Assembly (NCBI GenBank): GCA_023135745.1
Contig: JAGLSM010000050.1
Location: forward strand, 1-9,330
Length of the DNA stretch: 9,330 nucleotides
Direction: 5' to 3'
From: Spirochaetota bacterium
GTDB lineage: Bacteria; Spirochaetota; JAGLSM01
Shown here in pieces: positions 1 to 7,408 of this stretch (positions are counted from its first letter, which is position 1; every line of letters begins with the position of its first letter). Below the pieces are notes generated by a model. It did not search any database. It was not told the origin of the DNA and worked only from the letters and a program-made list of their open reading frames with translations. The position numbers and the translations under genes are program-made.

Positions 1-1
1 T

Positions 2-1372
2 ATGAATAAAGGTTCGTTTCATTTGAGTAATAAAAGAGTACCAAAAGATTTGCCCGGGAAGAAAAGAATCTGTGTCCGGGATATTACATCGGCTGAATAC
101 GAGATTATTTTTGCCAGAAGTCCTGTTCTTCCTTCGCGGCAGTCCAGGAAAGGATTGTCTCTGTTATGGAGTAATTTAGTTTATGATTTCACTTGTTTTT
201 ACAGGAGCCTGATTCAGGGCGAGAAAGCTTCTGCCTCCGGTCTGGCTATGCTTTTTGTTCTAATGACAGCATTTATGATACGCGGGATGTTTTTTACCGG
301 CTACTCATTTTCTGACGATTTCGAGTACGCGCATTACGCGGGAGATATTCTTGACGGCAGCTATAATTTAAAGGCTTTGGGATTAAAGGCCTTATCACGA
401 ACCGGAGATGTTTCATATATATACGGATTCCGTTACGGTATGCTGTTCCCTATTATTTTATTCGCGAAAACAATTGGGGCCCATCCCGACATAATTGCCG
501 GATATTCTCTGCTGCTCAATCTTCTTCAGATTGTTTTTTTGTATCTTATTCTAAAAAAATTCTTTGGTGAAAATATTGCTCTTGCCGGAGCGATGATACT
601 TGCTCTTATGCCTCATGATATACTTTATTCATCAACAGTGCTTCCGGACACAGTGCTTCCGGCGTATACAACAATTTCTCTATACTTATTTATCTGTGCT
701 CAGGATGCCCGTAAAAGATTGTCAAAAATTTTGCTGTATCTTCTTACCGGATTGTTTTTTGCAGCTGCTTATTATACACGCCTTTACGCTGTTTTTATGC
801 TCGGCGTATTTTTTTTATTGATGTTCTACAGAAAAAAATTCGATCCTTGGGTGATTTTTGTCGGGATAGGGTTTTTGCTTCCATTTTTCATTATTAATTT
901 TTATATGTATACAAAGACAGGTGTATGGTGGCTCAGGCTCAAAGCTGTTTCCAATGCCGAGTCTGTATTCCGCAGATTCTTTCCGGTTAAGGATGTATTC
1001 AGGTATACCACTTATTTTTTCAGACAGCTGTTTGAGACGGACCGTTTTATTCCCTTTGCGCTTTTGGCTCTTGGCGGGGCAGGCACAATGGCAGGGTTAA
1101 AAAATAAGGGGCGATTTATCCCGCTCTTCTGGTTTGCCGGACTGTTTTTTATTGCTGAATTTGGTACAGCACGAATTAGTGAGTACACGATGATACATAA
1201 GCTGCCTCGTTTTATGACAATGCTTTCGGCTCCTCTGGCCGGATGCGCGGGGGTATTGATAGGGAAGCTTACTTCAAAGAAGGCGCTGATGTATTCTGCT
1301 GTGTTTCTGTTTTTATTTTTTGTGTTTTTGTCAATCCGCTTTGATGTGCCTGTTTGGGGGATAAGACCATGA
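2..1372 (+). CDS. GT-C fold (PMT/ArnT-like, GT39-type) membrane glycosyltransferase
   Basis: The 456-residue product is polytopic, with about ten hydrophobic segments from residue 79 to 445. Just after the first of these comes an acidic pair, D105-D106 in FSDDFEYAHYAGD. This is the position and form of the catalytic or metal-binding Asp motif in the first periplasmic loop of GT-C enzymes, which move a sugar from a polyprenyl-phosphate carrier to a protein or lipid. A late HKLPRFMTMLSAPLAG segment (399-414) resembles the loop before the last helices in this family. The acceptor and sugar cannot be read from sequence. About 75 polar residues precede the first helix, more than usual. The first ATG lies at base 2, so no ribosome binding site is visible and the true start may be upstream or further inside. 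The stop overlaps the next gene's ATG (ATGA), so the two are probably co-translated. The family call is fairly secure; the substrate is unknown. Confidence 0.78.
   Translation: MNKGSFHLSNKRVPKDLPGKKRICVRDITSAEYEIIFARSPVLPSRQSRKGLSLLWSNLVYDFTCFYRSLIQGEKASASGLAMLFVLMTAFMIRGMFFTGYSFSDDFEYAHYAGDILDGSYNLKALGLKALSRTGDVSYIYGFRYGMLFPIILFAKTIGAHPDIIAGYSLLLNLLQIVFLYLILKKFFGENIALAGAMILALMPHDILYSSTVLPDTVLPAYTTISLYLFICAQDARKRLSKILLYLLTGLFFAAAYYTRLYAVFMLGVFFLLMFYRKKFDPWVIFVGIGFLLPFFIINFYMYTKTGVWWLRLKAVSNAESVFRRFFPVKDVFRYTTYFFRQLFETDRFIPFALLALGGAGTMAGLKNKGRFIPLFWFAGLFFIAEFGTARISEYTMIHKLPRFMTMLSAPLAGCAGVLIGKLTSKKALMYSAVFLFLFFVFLSIRFDVPVWGIRP
635..662 (+). repeat. Short tandem direct repeat inside the glycosyltransferase gene
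   Basis: ACAGTGCTTCCGG occurs at 635-647 and again at 650-662, a period of 15 bases. It encodes the tandem peptide TVLPD-TVLPA at residues 212-221. Because the period is a multiple of three the frame is kept. It is probably a small local duplication in a loop. Confidence 0.6.
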
Positions 1373-2229
1373 ATAAAACGATGCTAAAAAGATTTTTTTC
1401 CATCAATAATATCAGTATTGCCGTCATATTATCTGCCTTTTTGTATATTTTGGTTTTTTTCATTAATAAACCTTATAGCAGCCGTGCCGCTCTTCCTGTT
1501 TACCTGAAGAAGGCAGGCAGGATGATCTTAAAGACAAGGATAAAACCCGGATCTTCATTCAAAGTAATAAAAAAAGACGGGAACTATATCCGTGTTTCTT
1601 ATGGGGACGCAGAGATGGGCTGGATTCTTGCAAGACGCTTTGATTATTCTGCCAATTTTCTGCAGGGGTTTTTTATGCATACTCTTTCCCGGAGTTATAA
1701 AAAAAATGAAAGACCCTTCCCAAGGGAGAGACATACTACCTGGTACGCTGAAAAATGGAAGGGTTATAAACGCGCAAGTACAGATATATACTGGCGCATC
1801 ATTTTTCCTTTTTCTCTTCTTATAGGGCTTGCATTTGTAATGGCAAATAAAAACAGTATTATAAAGACTCTTGCTTCTGTTATGTTTTTTTCCGTTATGA
1901 CTCTATATGCTTTTCATATTATCGGAGAAGAAATGACGAGATTCGATGATAATTCGGTGCTTTTTCGAAGACTTGCCTTAAAGATACCGCAAAGCTACAA
2001 AGGGGTGATTTATGCTCCTGATTATGTTTGGCTGATCAGATTAAGAGCCTTCCTGGGTATTAAAAACAAGGTTATGTATCTTGGAAACGCTAATCCTGTG
2101 ATAGTGAGAGGTTCCTATGTTGTTTCAGGTCCCGCAGGAACTCCGGGATGGGCATGGGGGAGAGCAAAGGGATGGAAATTTCTCTCACGGTATGGAAACG
2201 CTAGATTGTATTATGTAAAAAACAGATAG
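1369..2229 (+). CDS. Membrane protein with extracytoplasmic SH3b-like domain, coupled to the glycosyltransferase
   Basis: I chose the ATG at 1369 because it overlaps the preceding stop as ATGA and follows a GGGGGA stretch; an in-frame TTG at 1354 is less likely. The 286-residue product has a helix at 14-32, then a segment at about 41-92 that reads like a bacterial SH3 domain. The pattern there is PVY, KPGSSFKVIKKDGNYIRV, then GWILARRF, matching the usual G..v.V....gW..V....GW. Two further hydrophobic stretches follow at 144-158 and 164-184, then a polar C-terminal domain of about 100 residues containing YAPDYVWLIRLRAFLG. SH3b domains often bind cell-wall peptides or glycans. The tight coupling suggests it works with the membrane glycosyltransferase, perhaps supplying the soluble domain that some GT-C enzymes carry at their own C terminus; that is inference. 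I do not recognise the whole protein as a named family. Confidence 0.75.
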   Translation: MNKTMLKRFFSINNISIAVILSAFLYILVFFINKPYSSRAALPVYLKKAGRMILKTRIKPGSSFKVIKKDGNYIRVSYGDAEMGWILARRFDYSANFLQGFFMHTLSRSYKKNERPFPRERHTTWYAEKWKGYKRASTDIYWRIIFPFSLLIGLAFVMANKNSIIKTLASVMFFSVMTLYAFHIIGEEMTRFDDNSVLFRRLALKIPQSYKGVIYAPDYVWLIRLRAFLGIKNKVMYLGNANPVIVRGSYVVSGPAGTPGWAWGRAKGWKFLSRYGNARLYYVKNR

Positions 2230-2287
2230 AAAGACTAATTTTTTAGTATAAAATTCAAATTTTCAAGTAAATTTTCTCTATTTTTCC

Positions 2288-2317
2288 TTGACAAACCATC
2301 CTTAAATATCTTATTCT
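2288..2317 (+). promoter_or_regulatory. Sigma-70-like promoter for the poly-Asp secreted protein
   Basis: A perfect TTGACA (2288-2293) is followed after 18 bases by TATTCT (2312-2317), a four-of-six match to the -10 box. Transcription would start near 2324, giving a leader of about 120 bases. This is the only clear signal in the 217-bp gap 2230-2446. I see no strong terminator for the upstream gene there, only a weak ACTAA/TTAGT hairpin just after its stop. The 2447 gene has a strong ribosome binding site, AAGGAG at 2434-2439. Confidence 0.55.
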
Positions 2318-2446
2318 AAGAACCTGTTTAGTTTAATTTGCCTGTAATTTTTAACTGGATTTGTCTTTTTTTAAGTTTCCGTAACAAATGGATGTTAAAA
2401 GTGTCTGGTTATATAGGGCAAGCAATAAAAGACAAGGAGAAGGATT

Positions 2447-3109
<663 letters not shown>

Positions 3110-3145
3110 TCCGTCCCTTTTTTAAAAGTTAAAAAATATAATAAG

Positions 3146-3177
3146 AAAACCGTCTCTTTAATGAGGCGGTTTTTTTT
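3146..3177 (+). terminator. Rho-independent terminator after the poly-Asp protein gene
   Basis: An 11-bp stem, AAAACCGTCTC (3146-3156) with GAGGCGGTTTT (3163-3173), closes a 6-base loop and contains one G-T wobble. It runs into eight T residues at 3170-3177. It lies 37 bases after the stop at 3109, so it ends this transcript and separates it from nadB. Confidence 0.88.
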
Positions 3178-3195
3178 ATACAGAAATAGGTTTTA

Positions 3196-3201
3196 TATAA
3201 T
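3196..3201 (+). promoter_or_regulatory. Possible -10 box for nadB
   Basis: A perfect TATAAT (3196-3201) lies 42 bases before the nadB ATG, just after the preceding terminator, where a new promoter is needed. The region 17-18 bases upstream is the oligo-T tail of the terminator and gives only a poor -35 match. In AT-rich DNA a lone TATAAT is weak evidence. Confidence 0.38.
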
Positions 3202-3243
3202 TACATTTTAGCCCATGGTAGAAAAATCATTGGGAAATTTTCT

Positions 3244-4803
3244 ATGAAACGTACTGATGTGCTTGTTATTGGTTCCGGCGCTGCCGGACTTACTACGGCA
3301 ATTTATCTTGCGAAACTTGGACGGAATGTCACGGTTCTCGCGAAATCTGAAGATTTATCAGAGTGCAATACCAGATACGCGCAAGGCGGGATCATCTACA
3401 AAGGAATAAATGATAATCCGGAAAAACTGGTACGCGATATTGAATACGCGGGCGCCGGACTTTGTTACAATGCATCTGTTAAGGTGTTGGCGGAGGAAGG
3501 GCCGAAGCTCGTTGAAGAGCTTCTGATTAAATCTGCGGGAGTGCCCTTTACCGGTCAAAACGGGAAAATGCATCTTACGGCTGAGGGCGGACACAGGCTT
3601 AAAAGGATCATCCACTGTGATGATACTACAGGGTATGAGGTTGAGTTCTCATTATTAAAATACGCAAAAACTTTTAAAAACATAAAATTTGAGGCCGGAA
3701 AAATTGCTGTGGATTTGATAACAGATCAGCATCATTCCAATAATATGATGGCCCGTTACAAAAATCCTGAATGTTTCGGTGCATATGTCTTTGATACAAA
3801 AAAGAAGTCTGTAGTTACCTATCTGGCTGTTTCTACTGTGCTTGCGACCGGGGGGTTGGGGAGAATATATCTTCATACTACAAATCCTGAAGTCGCGGTC
3901 GGCGATGGATACGCGATGGCACAGAGGGCCGGCGCGGACCTGATAAATATGGAGTATACCCAGTTTCATCCTACCACTCTTTTTCACAGAGACGCGAACA
4001 GGTTTCTGATTTCTGAAGCAGTCAGAGGTGAAGGAGGCATTCTTGTAACTCAGGACGGCCGGAAGTTTATGAACAAGTATCATAAAATGGGTTCGCTTGC
4101 TCCGAGGGACGTTGTTACAAGGGGTATATTGGAAGAACTATATGAGCGTAATGAACAGTTTGTATATCTTGATCTGTCATCTATTGATAAGCAAACTCTT
4201 TCAACGAGGTTTCCCGCAATCAGGAAAAAATGTGAGGAATATAATATAGATATACTTCATGACCCGATACCTGTTGTTCCTGCGTTTCATTTTTCCTGCG
4301 GAGGGGTTCGGGTCAATAGCCGCGGAGCATCGAGTTTGTCCCGTTTGTACGCCATTGGTGAAGTTTCATGTACAGGTGTTCATGGAGCAAATCGACTTGC
4401 TTCTACATCTCTTCTTGAATGTTGTGTCTGGGGGAAGAGGGCGGCAAATGATATTAATAGCAGATGGGATGATAATAATAAAAATAGTTTACCAAAATTT
4501 TCCGAATGGATAGATCACGGTCTTGAAGAGTTCCAGGATCCTGCTCTTATTGCCCAGGATTGGAATACTCTCAGAAACATAATGTGGAACTATGCCGGAC
4601 CGATAAGGACACACAAGAGACTAAAAAGGGCAATAATTGACCTCAGAAACCTTCAGGAGGATATTGAAGATTTCTACAGAAACACAAAGCTGACACGCTC
4701 CACGGTTGAACTGCATAATGGAGTGACTGTTGCGCTTTCAATAGTAAGAGCCGCGATCAGCACCCGGTCCTCACGAGGCTGTCATTATATTAAAGATGAG
4801 TAA
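3244..4803 (+). CDS. nadB: L-aspartate oxidase (NadB)
   Basis: NadB oxidises L-aspartate to iminoaspartate, which NadA condenses into quinolinate for NAD synthesis. It is a cytoplasmic flavoprotein of the succinate dehydrogenase/fumarate reductase flavoprotein family. The 519-residue product begins with an FAD-binding VLVIGSGAAGL (7-16). It carries NTRYAQGGI (42-50), AEGGHRLKRIIH (113-124), ATGGLGRIY, EYTQFHPTTL (237-246), SEAVRGEGG, SLAPRDVVTR (284-293), PAFHFSCGGV (346-355) and GANRLASTSLLE (381-392). Together these are diagnostic of NadB. The active-site residues known from the E. coli enzyme appear to be present as E114, H242, R288, H349 and R384. The protein stops right after SRGCHYIKDE, whereas E. 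coli NadB (540 residues) continues for roughly 25 more, so the C-terminal tail is short. The ribosome binding site is weak (GGGA, 3232-3235). No nadA or nadC is adjacent; the next gene follows after 71 bp with no evident terminator. Confidence 0.95.
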   Translation: MKRTDVLVIGSGAAGLTTAIYLAKLGRNVTVLAKSEDLSECNTRYAQGGIIYKGINDNPEKLVRDIEYAGAGLCYNASVKVLAEEGPKLVEELLIKSAGVPFTGQNGKMHLTAEGGHRLKRIIHCDDTTGYEVEFSLLKYAKTFKNIKFEAGKIAVDLITDQHHSNNMMARYKNPECFGAYVFDTKKKSVVTYLAVSTVLATGGLGRIYLHTTNPEVAVGDGYAMAQRAGADLINMEYTQFHPTTLFHRDANRFLISEAVRGEGGILVTQDGRKFMNKYHKMGSLAPRDVVTRGILEELYERNEQFVYLDLSSIDKQTLSTRFPAIRKKCEEYNIDILHDPIPVVPAFHFSCGGVRVNSRGASSLSRLYAIGEVSCTGVHGANRLASTSLLECCVWGKRAANDINSRWDDNNKNSLPKFSEWIDHGLEEFQDPALIAQDWNTLRNIMWNYAGPIRTHKRLKRAIIDLRNLQEDIEDFYRNTKLTRSTVELHNGVTVALSIVRAAISTRSSRGCHYIKDE

Positions 4804-4840
4804 TTCTTCATCAAAACTTACTGTAATCCAAAGGTTAAAA

Positions 4841-4870
4841 AACTCCGATAATTAGTTATACTAAGGAGTT
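4841..4870 (+). promoter_or_regulatory. Ribosome binding site enclosed in a possible hairpin
   Basis: AACTCC (4841-4846) is the exact reverse complement of GGAGTT (4865-4870), and the latter includes most of the AAGGAG ribosome binding site (4863-4868) of the next gene. The 18-base loop can form smaller pairs of its own (ATAA/TTAT or TTAG/CTAA). If folded in mRNA, this would hide the ribosome binding site. The AAGGAG itself also fixes the start at ATG 4875, six bases downstream, rather than the TTG at 4869. Confidence 0.5.
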
Positions 4871-4874
4871 GGTC

Positions 4875-5891
4875 ATGAAATTTAAAAAATATTTTATTGC
4901 GGTTTTTTTAGTTTTTTTTAGTTGTGTGCTGCTAACCGCAAGCTTTACAGATAACCGTTTGTGGAAAACATCAATCGGGCAGTGGTTTCTTAAGAATAAG
5001 ACATGGGTTACTGATGGGATTAATGCCTCTTTCAGTGTAAACGGTCTTTTTGTAGCGGTATGCAGGACAAATCAGACTCTTGAGATTGTACGTCTCTCTG
5101 ATCAGAAAAAGGTCAAAATTTTTGATTTTTCAATGATGGACATGAAAAAATACTCTTACCCTGAAGTAGTGTCATTTTCTCCAAATAAGTTATATTTTGC
5201 TGTTGCTTTTAATTCCAGAAGACAGGTGATAATCCTTGACAGAAACAAAGAAAAGGTTATTCACAGAATATCATTGAAATTTGAACCGCGTTACCTGAGA
5301 TTTTCTCCAAGGGGCAGGTTTTTAATGATTGGAAAAGAGCAGGACGCGGATACTTACCTTGCCATCTATGATTTATACAATAAACGATTTTTCTATAATA
5401 GGAATATTCCTATTATAGGAGACTTTACCAGAAGTGACAGGTATTTTTATCTGTATAAGTTCGCAGCAACCGGGGGCAGGGTTATATGCCTCAATGCGTT
5501 TACCCGCAGAGTAGTAAGAAGAATTCCTATGGGTAAGATATCGGGGCTTGGAAGGCTTCTTTCTATCCGTGTCCTCAGGAGCCATAGGATCGCGCTTGGG
5601 TTTTCAAACGCTCTATATATTGCGAAGAGGTTTTTAACAGGGATAGACAGGACATATTTTCCGGGGAATATCAATATCCGCTATATACGGCCCAGTCATG
5701 ATTCAAGACTTCTGATTATTGGCAACAATTCCCGGAAGAGTATACTGAACTTATATTTGAACAAAACAATTAACATAAATCCAAAAGAACAAACGGGTAA
5801 CCTGTCTTTCTATCCGGCGGGAAATTTTCTTTTATATTCTGATAAAAAAAACAGAATAACAAAAATCAGAAAACTTGGTATATTCAGATAA
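4875..5891 (+). CDS. Exported WD40-like beta-propeller protein
   Basis: The product has 338 residues, counted from ATG 4875, which sits six bases after AAGGAG. A basic N terminus and a hydrophobic stretch (about 5-22) form a signal peptide, probably cut after LTA. FFSC at 14-17 is a poor lipobox because the following residues stay hydrophobic. The rest is a run of about seven beta-propeller blades of 35-45 residues. The blade signature FSPxxxxFAV or FSPRGRFLMI is clear at 101-111 and 143-152. Weaker forms occur at 52-62, 184-192, 272-282 and 311-320, each followed by a strand such as VIILDRNKEKVIHRI. This resembles WD40-like or YVTN-type periplasmic propellers used as protein-binding scaffolds; no catalytic residue is evident. 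It may share a transcript with nadB, but no functional link is apparent. A 26-bp perfect palindrome lies inside the gene. Confidence 0.8.
   Translation: MKFKKYFIAVFLVFFSCVLLTASFTDNRLWKTSIGQWFLKNKTWVTDGINASFSVNGLFVAVCRTNQTLEIVRLSDQKKVKIFDFSMMDMKKYSYPEVVSFSPNKLYFAVAFNSRRQVIILDRNKEKVIHRISLKFEPRYLRFSPRGRFLMIGKEQDADTYLAIYDLYNKRFFYNRNIPIIGDFTRSDRYFYLYKFAATGGRVICLNAFTRRVVRRIPMGKISGLGRLLSIRVLRSHRIALGFSNALYIAKRFLTGIDRTYFPGNINIRYIRPSHDSRLLIIGNNSRKSILNLYLNKTININPKEQTGNLSFYPAGNFLLYSDKKNRITKIRKLGIFR
5393..5418. repeat. 26-bp perfect palindrome within the propeller gene
   Basis: The sequence is its own reverse complement for 13 bp on each side of the centre between 5405 and 5406; the core is AATAGGAATATTCCTATT. 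It encodes YNRNIPII between propeller blades three and four. With no spacer it could be a dyad binding site, a cruciform, or an mRNA hairpin with a small loop. Confidence 0.93.
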
Positions 5892-5915
5892 TCTAAAAAT
5901 AGATTTCTGAATTTT
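5882..5915 (+). terminator. Weak terminator overlapping the stop of the propeller gene
   Basis: The arm ATTCAGATAATCTA (5882-5895) pairs with TAGATTTCTGAAT (5900-5912), with one bulged T and an AAAA loop, followed by a short T run (5912-5915). The stop codon TAA at 5889-5891 lies in the left arm. The stem is AT-rich, so termination may be partial. Confidence 0.5.
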
Positions 5916-5985
5916 ATATGGACAGTTACTATTATGAATCAGTTACGAGGACATTGAAAACAAAATGTCATATGAATCAGAATCA

Positions 5986-6153
5986 GTTGCACAACATAGT
6001 TTTTTGAAAAAAAATGTAAGATTATACTGTTTTATCAAAGGGATGTTACAAAATCTAACACTGATTTTTGAACAAATTTACATCTGCAAAACTGCTTCTT
6101 TTGGTAATTAATCAAGTGCGAGTTTCATTTTCAAAAAACTGGGGTTATGCAAC
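5986..6153 (-). mobile_element. MITE-like non-coding element, copy A (inverted ends)
   Basis: This occupies half of the 332-bp gap between the convergent propeller and transglycosylase genes; I see no gene in that gap. The left end starts GTTGCACAACATAG and runs into TTTTTTGAAAA. The right end, read on the minus strand, starts GTTGCATAACCCCAG and runs into the same TTTTTTGAAAA, giving inverted ends of about 25 bp with one gap. Read on the minus strand, the right end continues to AAACTCG (6125-6119), six bases, then ATTAATTAC (6112-6104). The element at 9190 has exactly this arrangement. The 168-bp length has no coding capacity. No target-site duplication is obvious. The left side of the gap (5916-5985) has only minor repeats, including GACATT/AATGTC at 5950-5969. 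Confidence 0.6.
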
Positions 6154-6182
6154 GGTCAATGAGTAAGCTATCTTGCAAGGCA

Positions 6183-6229
6183 AATTAATAAATAAATTTT
6201 TGCTTACAGCGAAAATTTATTAATTAATT
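6183..6229. terminator. AT-rich hairpin between convergent genes
   Basis: Two 21-base arms, 6183-6203 and 6209-6229, pair with two mismatches around a TTACA loop. The right arm contains the stop codon of the lytic transglycosylase gene. It lies where convergent transcripts meet and may act in both directions, but neither side has a clear T tract after the stem, so it may instead protect the 3' end or work poorly. Confidence 0.45.
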
Positions 6230-7129
6230 CGCTGAAACTCTGGAATCCGAGATATTGATGTAATAACCGCCGCGTGATGAAGGTATTTTCCAACGCTTAA
6301 TTTGGGGATTGAGCTTTTTGAAGTGATCAATAGACATGTTATACTTCTTTGAAATGGCATATATATTCGCGCCTGATTTTTCTTTTACTTTTTTGAAGCG
6401 GTATGGTTTTTTAAATGCTATATCATGGAAACCAAATTGCTCCGGGTTTCTGGCAATTATAACGGCGGCGATAAACCTGGGAACGTATTCCATCGTTTCC
6501 TTATAGAGTTTTCCCTTATTGTATAGTCCCCAAAAATCTTTTACCTTATTGTAGTGAAGCTGCATTTTTATATAACTTGCTCCGCTGTTATATGCCGCGA
6601 GAGCAAGGTGCCAGTCTTTGAAAGTCAGATAAAGATCGCTTAAATATTTGGCGGCAGCATGTGTTGCTCTTGTGAAATCTCTTCGCTCATCAACCCAGTA
6701 ATTTATTTTTAATCCGTATCCAAGACCTGTAGTATACATAAACTGCCACATTCCGTGAGCATAGGCCCTTGATGTTGCCTTGGAATTAAATCCGCTTTCA
6801 ATCAGCGCGAGGTAAGCAATTTCTTTCGGGATTTTGTATTTCTCAAAAATATTTTGTATATGAGGTATGTATCTTGTTGAAAGAGACAGCGCTTTTTTAA
6901 AGAAATTACGGCCATTATTTTTATACAAATTTATGAACTTTTTCACGGCATCATTACATGTGACGATATTTAAATCGTTTTTATTTTTCAAATCAATATC
7001 GAATACGCCGAGAATCACTTTCCCTAAATTTGAAAATGTTCCGCGCATGTGAACTGCCGATGTAAATCCTGCTATAAAAATTACAACAAATACAGCAATC
7101 AATGTTAAATGTCTTTTTCTAAGTGTCAC
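6224..7129 (-). CDS. MltD-like membrane-associated lytic transglycosylase
   Basis: Lytic transglycosylases cut the glycan strands of peptidoglycan in the periplasm, leaving 1,6-anhydro-MurNAc ends. The product is 301 residues. It starts with GTG at 7129, six bases after GGGAG (7136-7140), and has an N-terminal hydrophobic signal or anchor (about 8-26). The catalytic domain spans about 85-225 and shows the family-1 motifs: LALIESGF with predicted catalytic E111, AHGMWQFM (124-131), and ALAAYNSG (176-183). EYVPRFIAA (214-222) is typical of the MltD branch. Residues 250-292 (IYAISKKYNMSIDHFKKLNP and what follows) match the small domain that follows the catalytic core in MltD. The LysM repeats that end E. 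coli MltD (about 450 residues) are absent, so peptidoglycan targeting may rely on the membrane anchor. The gene appears to be transcribed alone: a hairpin overlaps its 3' end and the upstream gene has its own terminator. Confidence 0.9.
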   Translation of the reverse strand: MTLRKRHLTLIAVFVVIFIAGFTSAVHMRGTFSNLGKVILGVFDIDLKNKNDLNIVTCNDAVKKFINLYKNNGRNFFKKALSLSTRYIPHIQNIFEKYKIPKEIAYLALIESGFNSKATSRAYAHGMWQFMYTTGLGYGLKINYWVDERRDFTRATHAAAKYLSDLYLTFKDWHLALAAYNSGASYIKMQLHYNKVKDFWGLYNKGKLYKETMEYVPRFIAAVIIARNPEQFGFHDIAFKKPYRFKKVKEKSGANIYAISKKYNMSIDHFKKLNPQIKRWKIPSSRGGYYINISDSRVSAN

Positions 7130-7152
7130 CTGGTTCTCCCAAACCTTTAAAA

Positions 7153-7169
7153 ATAGTAGTTGTTACTAT
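7153..7169 (-). promoter_or_regulatory. Inverted repeat upstream of the lytic transglycosylase
   Basis: ATAGTA (7153-7158) and TACTAT (7164-7169) form a 6-5-6 inverted repeat 24-40 bases before the GTG start. On the minus strand it overlaps TATAGT (7170-7165), a five-of-six -10 match, so it could be an operator or just the promoter core. No convincing -35 box is visible, and the rest of the gap 7170-7265 shows nothing else. Chance is possible in AT-rich DNA. Confidence 0.3.
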
Positions 7170-7265
7170 ACCTACGTATTGATAAAATTTATTGTAATTC
7201 TGCTCAAAAACAAGAAAAAACATGAAATTTGGTCATGAATTCCTTTGATTTTCTAAAAATTACAT

Positions 7266-7301
7266 AAAAAAAGGGAATTTTCACCGAAAATTCCCTTTTT
7301 T
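7266..7301 (-). terminator. Strong rho-independent terminator for the DUF3352-like gene
   Basis: A perfect 16-bp stem, AAAAAAGGGAATTTTC (7267-7282) with GAAAATTCCCTTTTTT (7286-7301), encloses a 3-base loop. On the minus strand it ends in seven T residues (7272-7266), as expected for termination of the 7409-9055 gene about 110 bases after its stop. On the plus strand it also ends in six T residues, so it could work both ways. Confidence 0.88.
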
Positions 7302-7354
7302 AACACTATATTATCCGGATTAACTCATTTTTTACAGGAAAAGAACTGTTCCAG

Positions 7355-7391
7355 AATACCTGCAAAGACTATAAATTACTTTGCAGGTATT
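7355..7391 (-). other. Perfect 13-bp hairpin in the 3' region of the DUF3352-like gene
   Basis: AATACCTGCAAAG (7355-7367) and CTTTGCAGGTATT (7379-7391) pair perfectly around an 11-base loop, starting 18 bases after the stop at 7409 in the direction of transcription. On the minus strand no T tract follows, so it is not a standard terminator. It lies in tandem with the oligo-T terminator at 7266-7301 and could stabilise the mRNA end. Confidence 0.75.
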
Positions 7392-7408
7392 TTGTATAAT
7401 AAAGTGGT

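Noticed and set aside
1269..1463. Minus-strand 64-residue reading frame across the junction of the first two genes
   Set aside because: It lies opposite two well-supported genes, has no ribosome binding site or recognisable sequence, and is best explained as a shadow.
3655..4083. Minus-strand 142-residue reading frame inside nadB
   Set aside because: It lies fully opposite conserved nadB motifs and its translation has no domain pattern.
4857..4862. TATACT resembling a -10 box before the propeller gene
   Set aside because: It lies only 12 bases before the ATG and overlaps the spacer before AAGGAG, which would be lost from such a transcript.
4916..4930. Lipoprotein signal (FFSC) in the propeller protein
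   Set aside because: The residues before the cysteine do not fit a lipobox well and the hydrophobic core continues past it to LTA, fitting ordinary signal peptidase cleavage better.
5986..6153. Integron attC site or CRISPR-like repeat as an explanation for the inverted-end elements
   Set aside because: No integrase, no attC core pairs, no regular short repeat-spacer pattern; only two distant copies with variable interiors.
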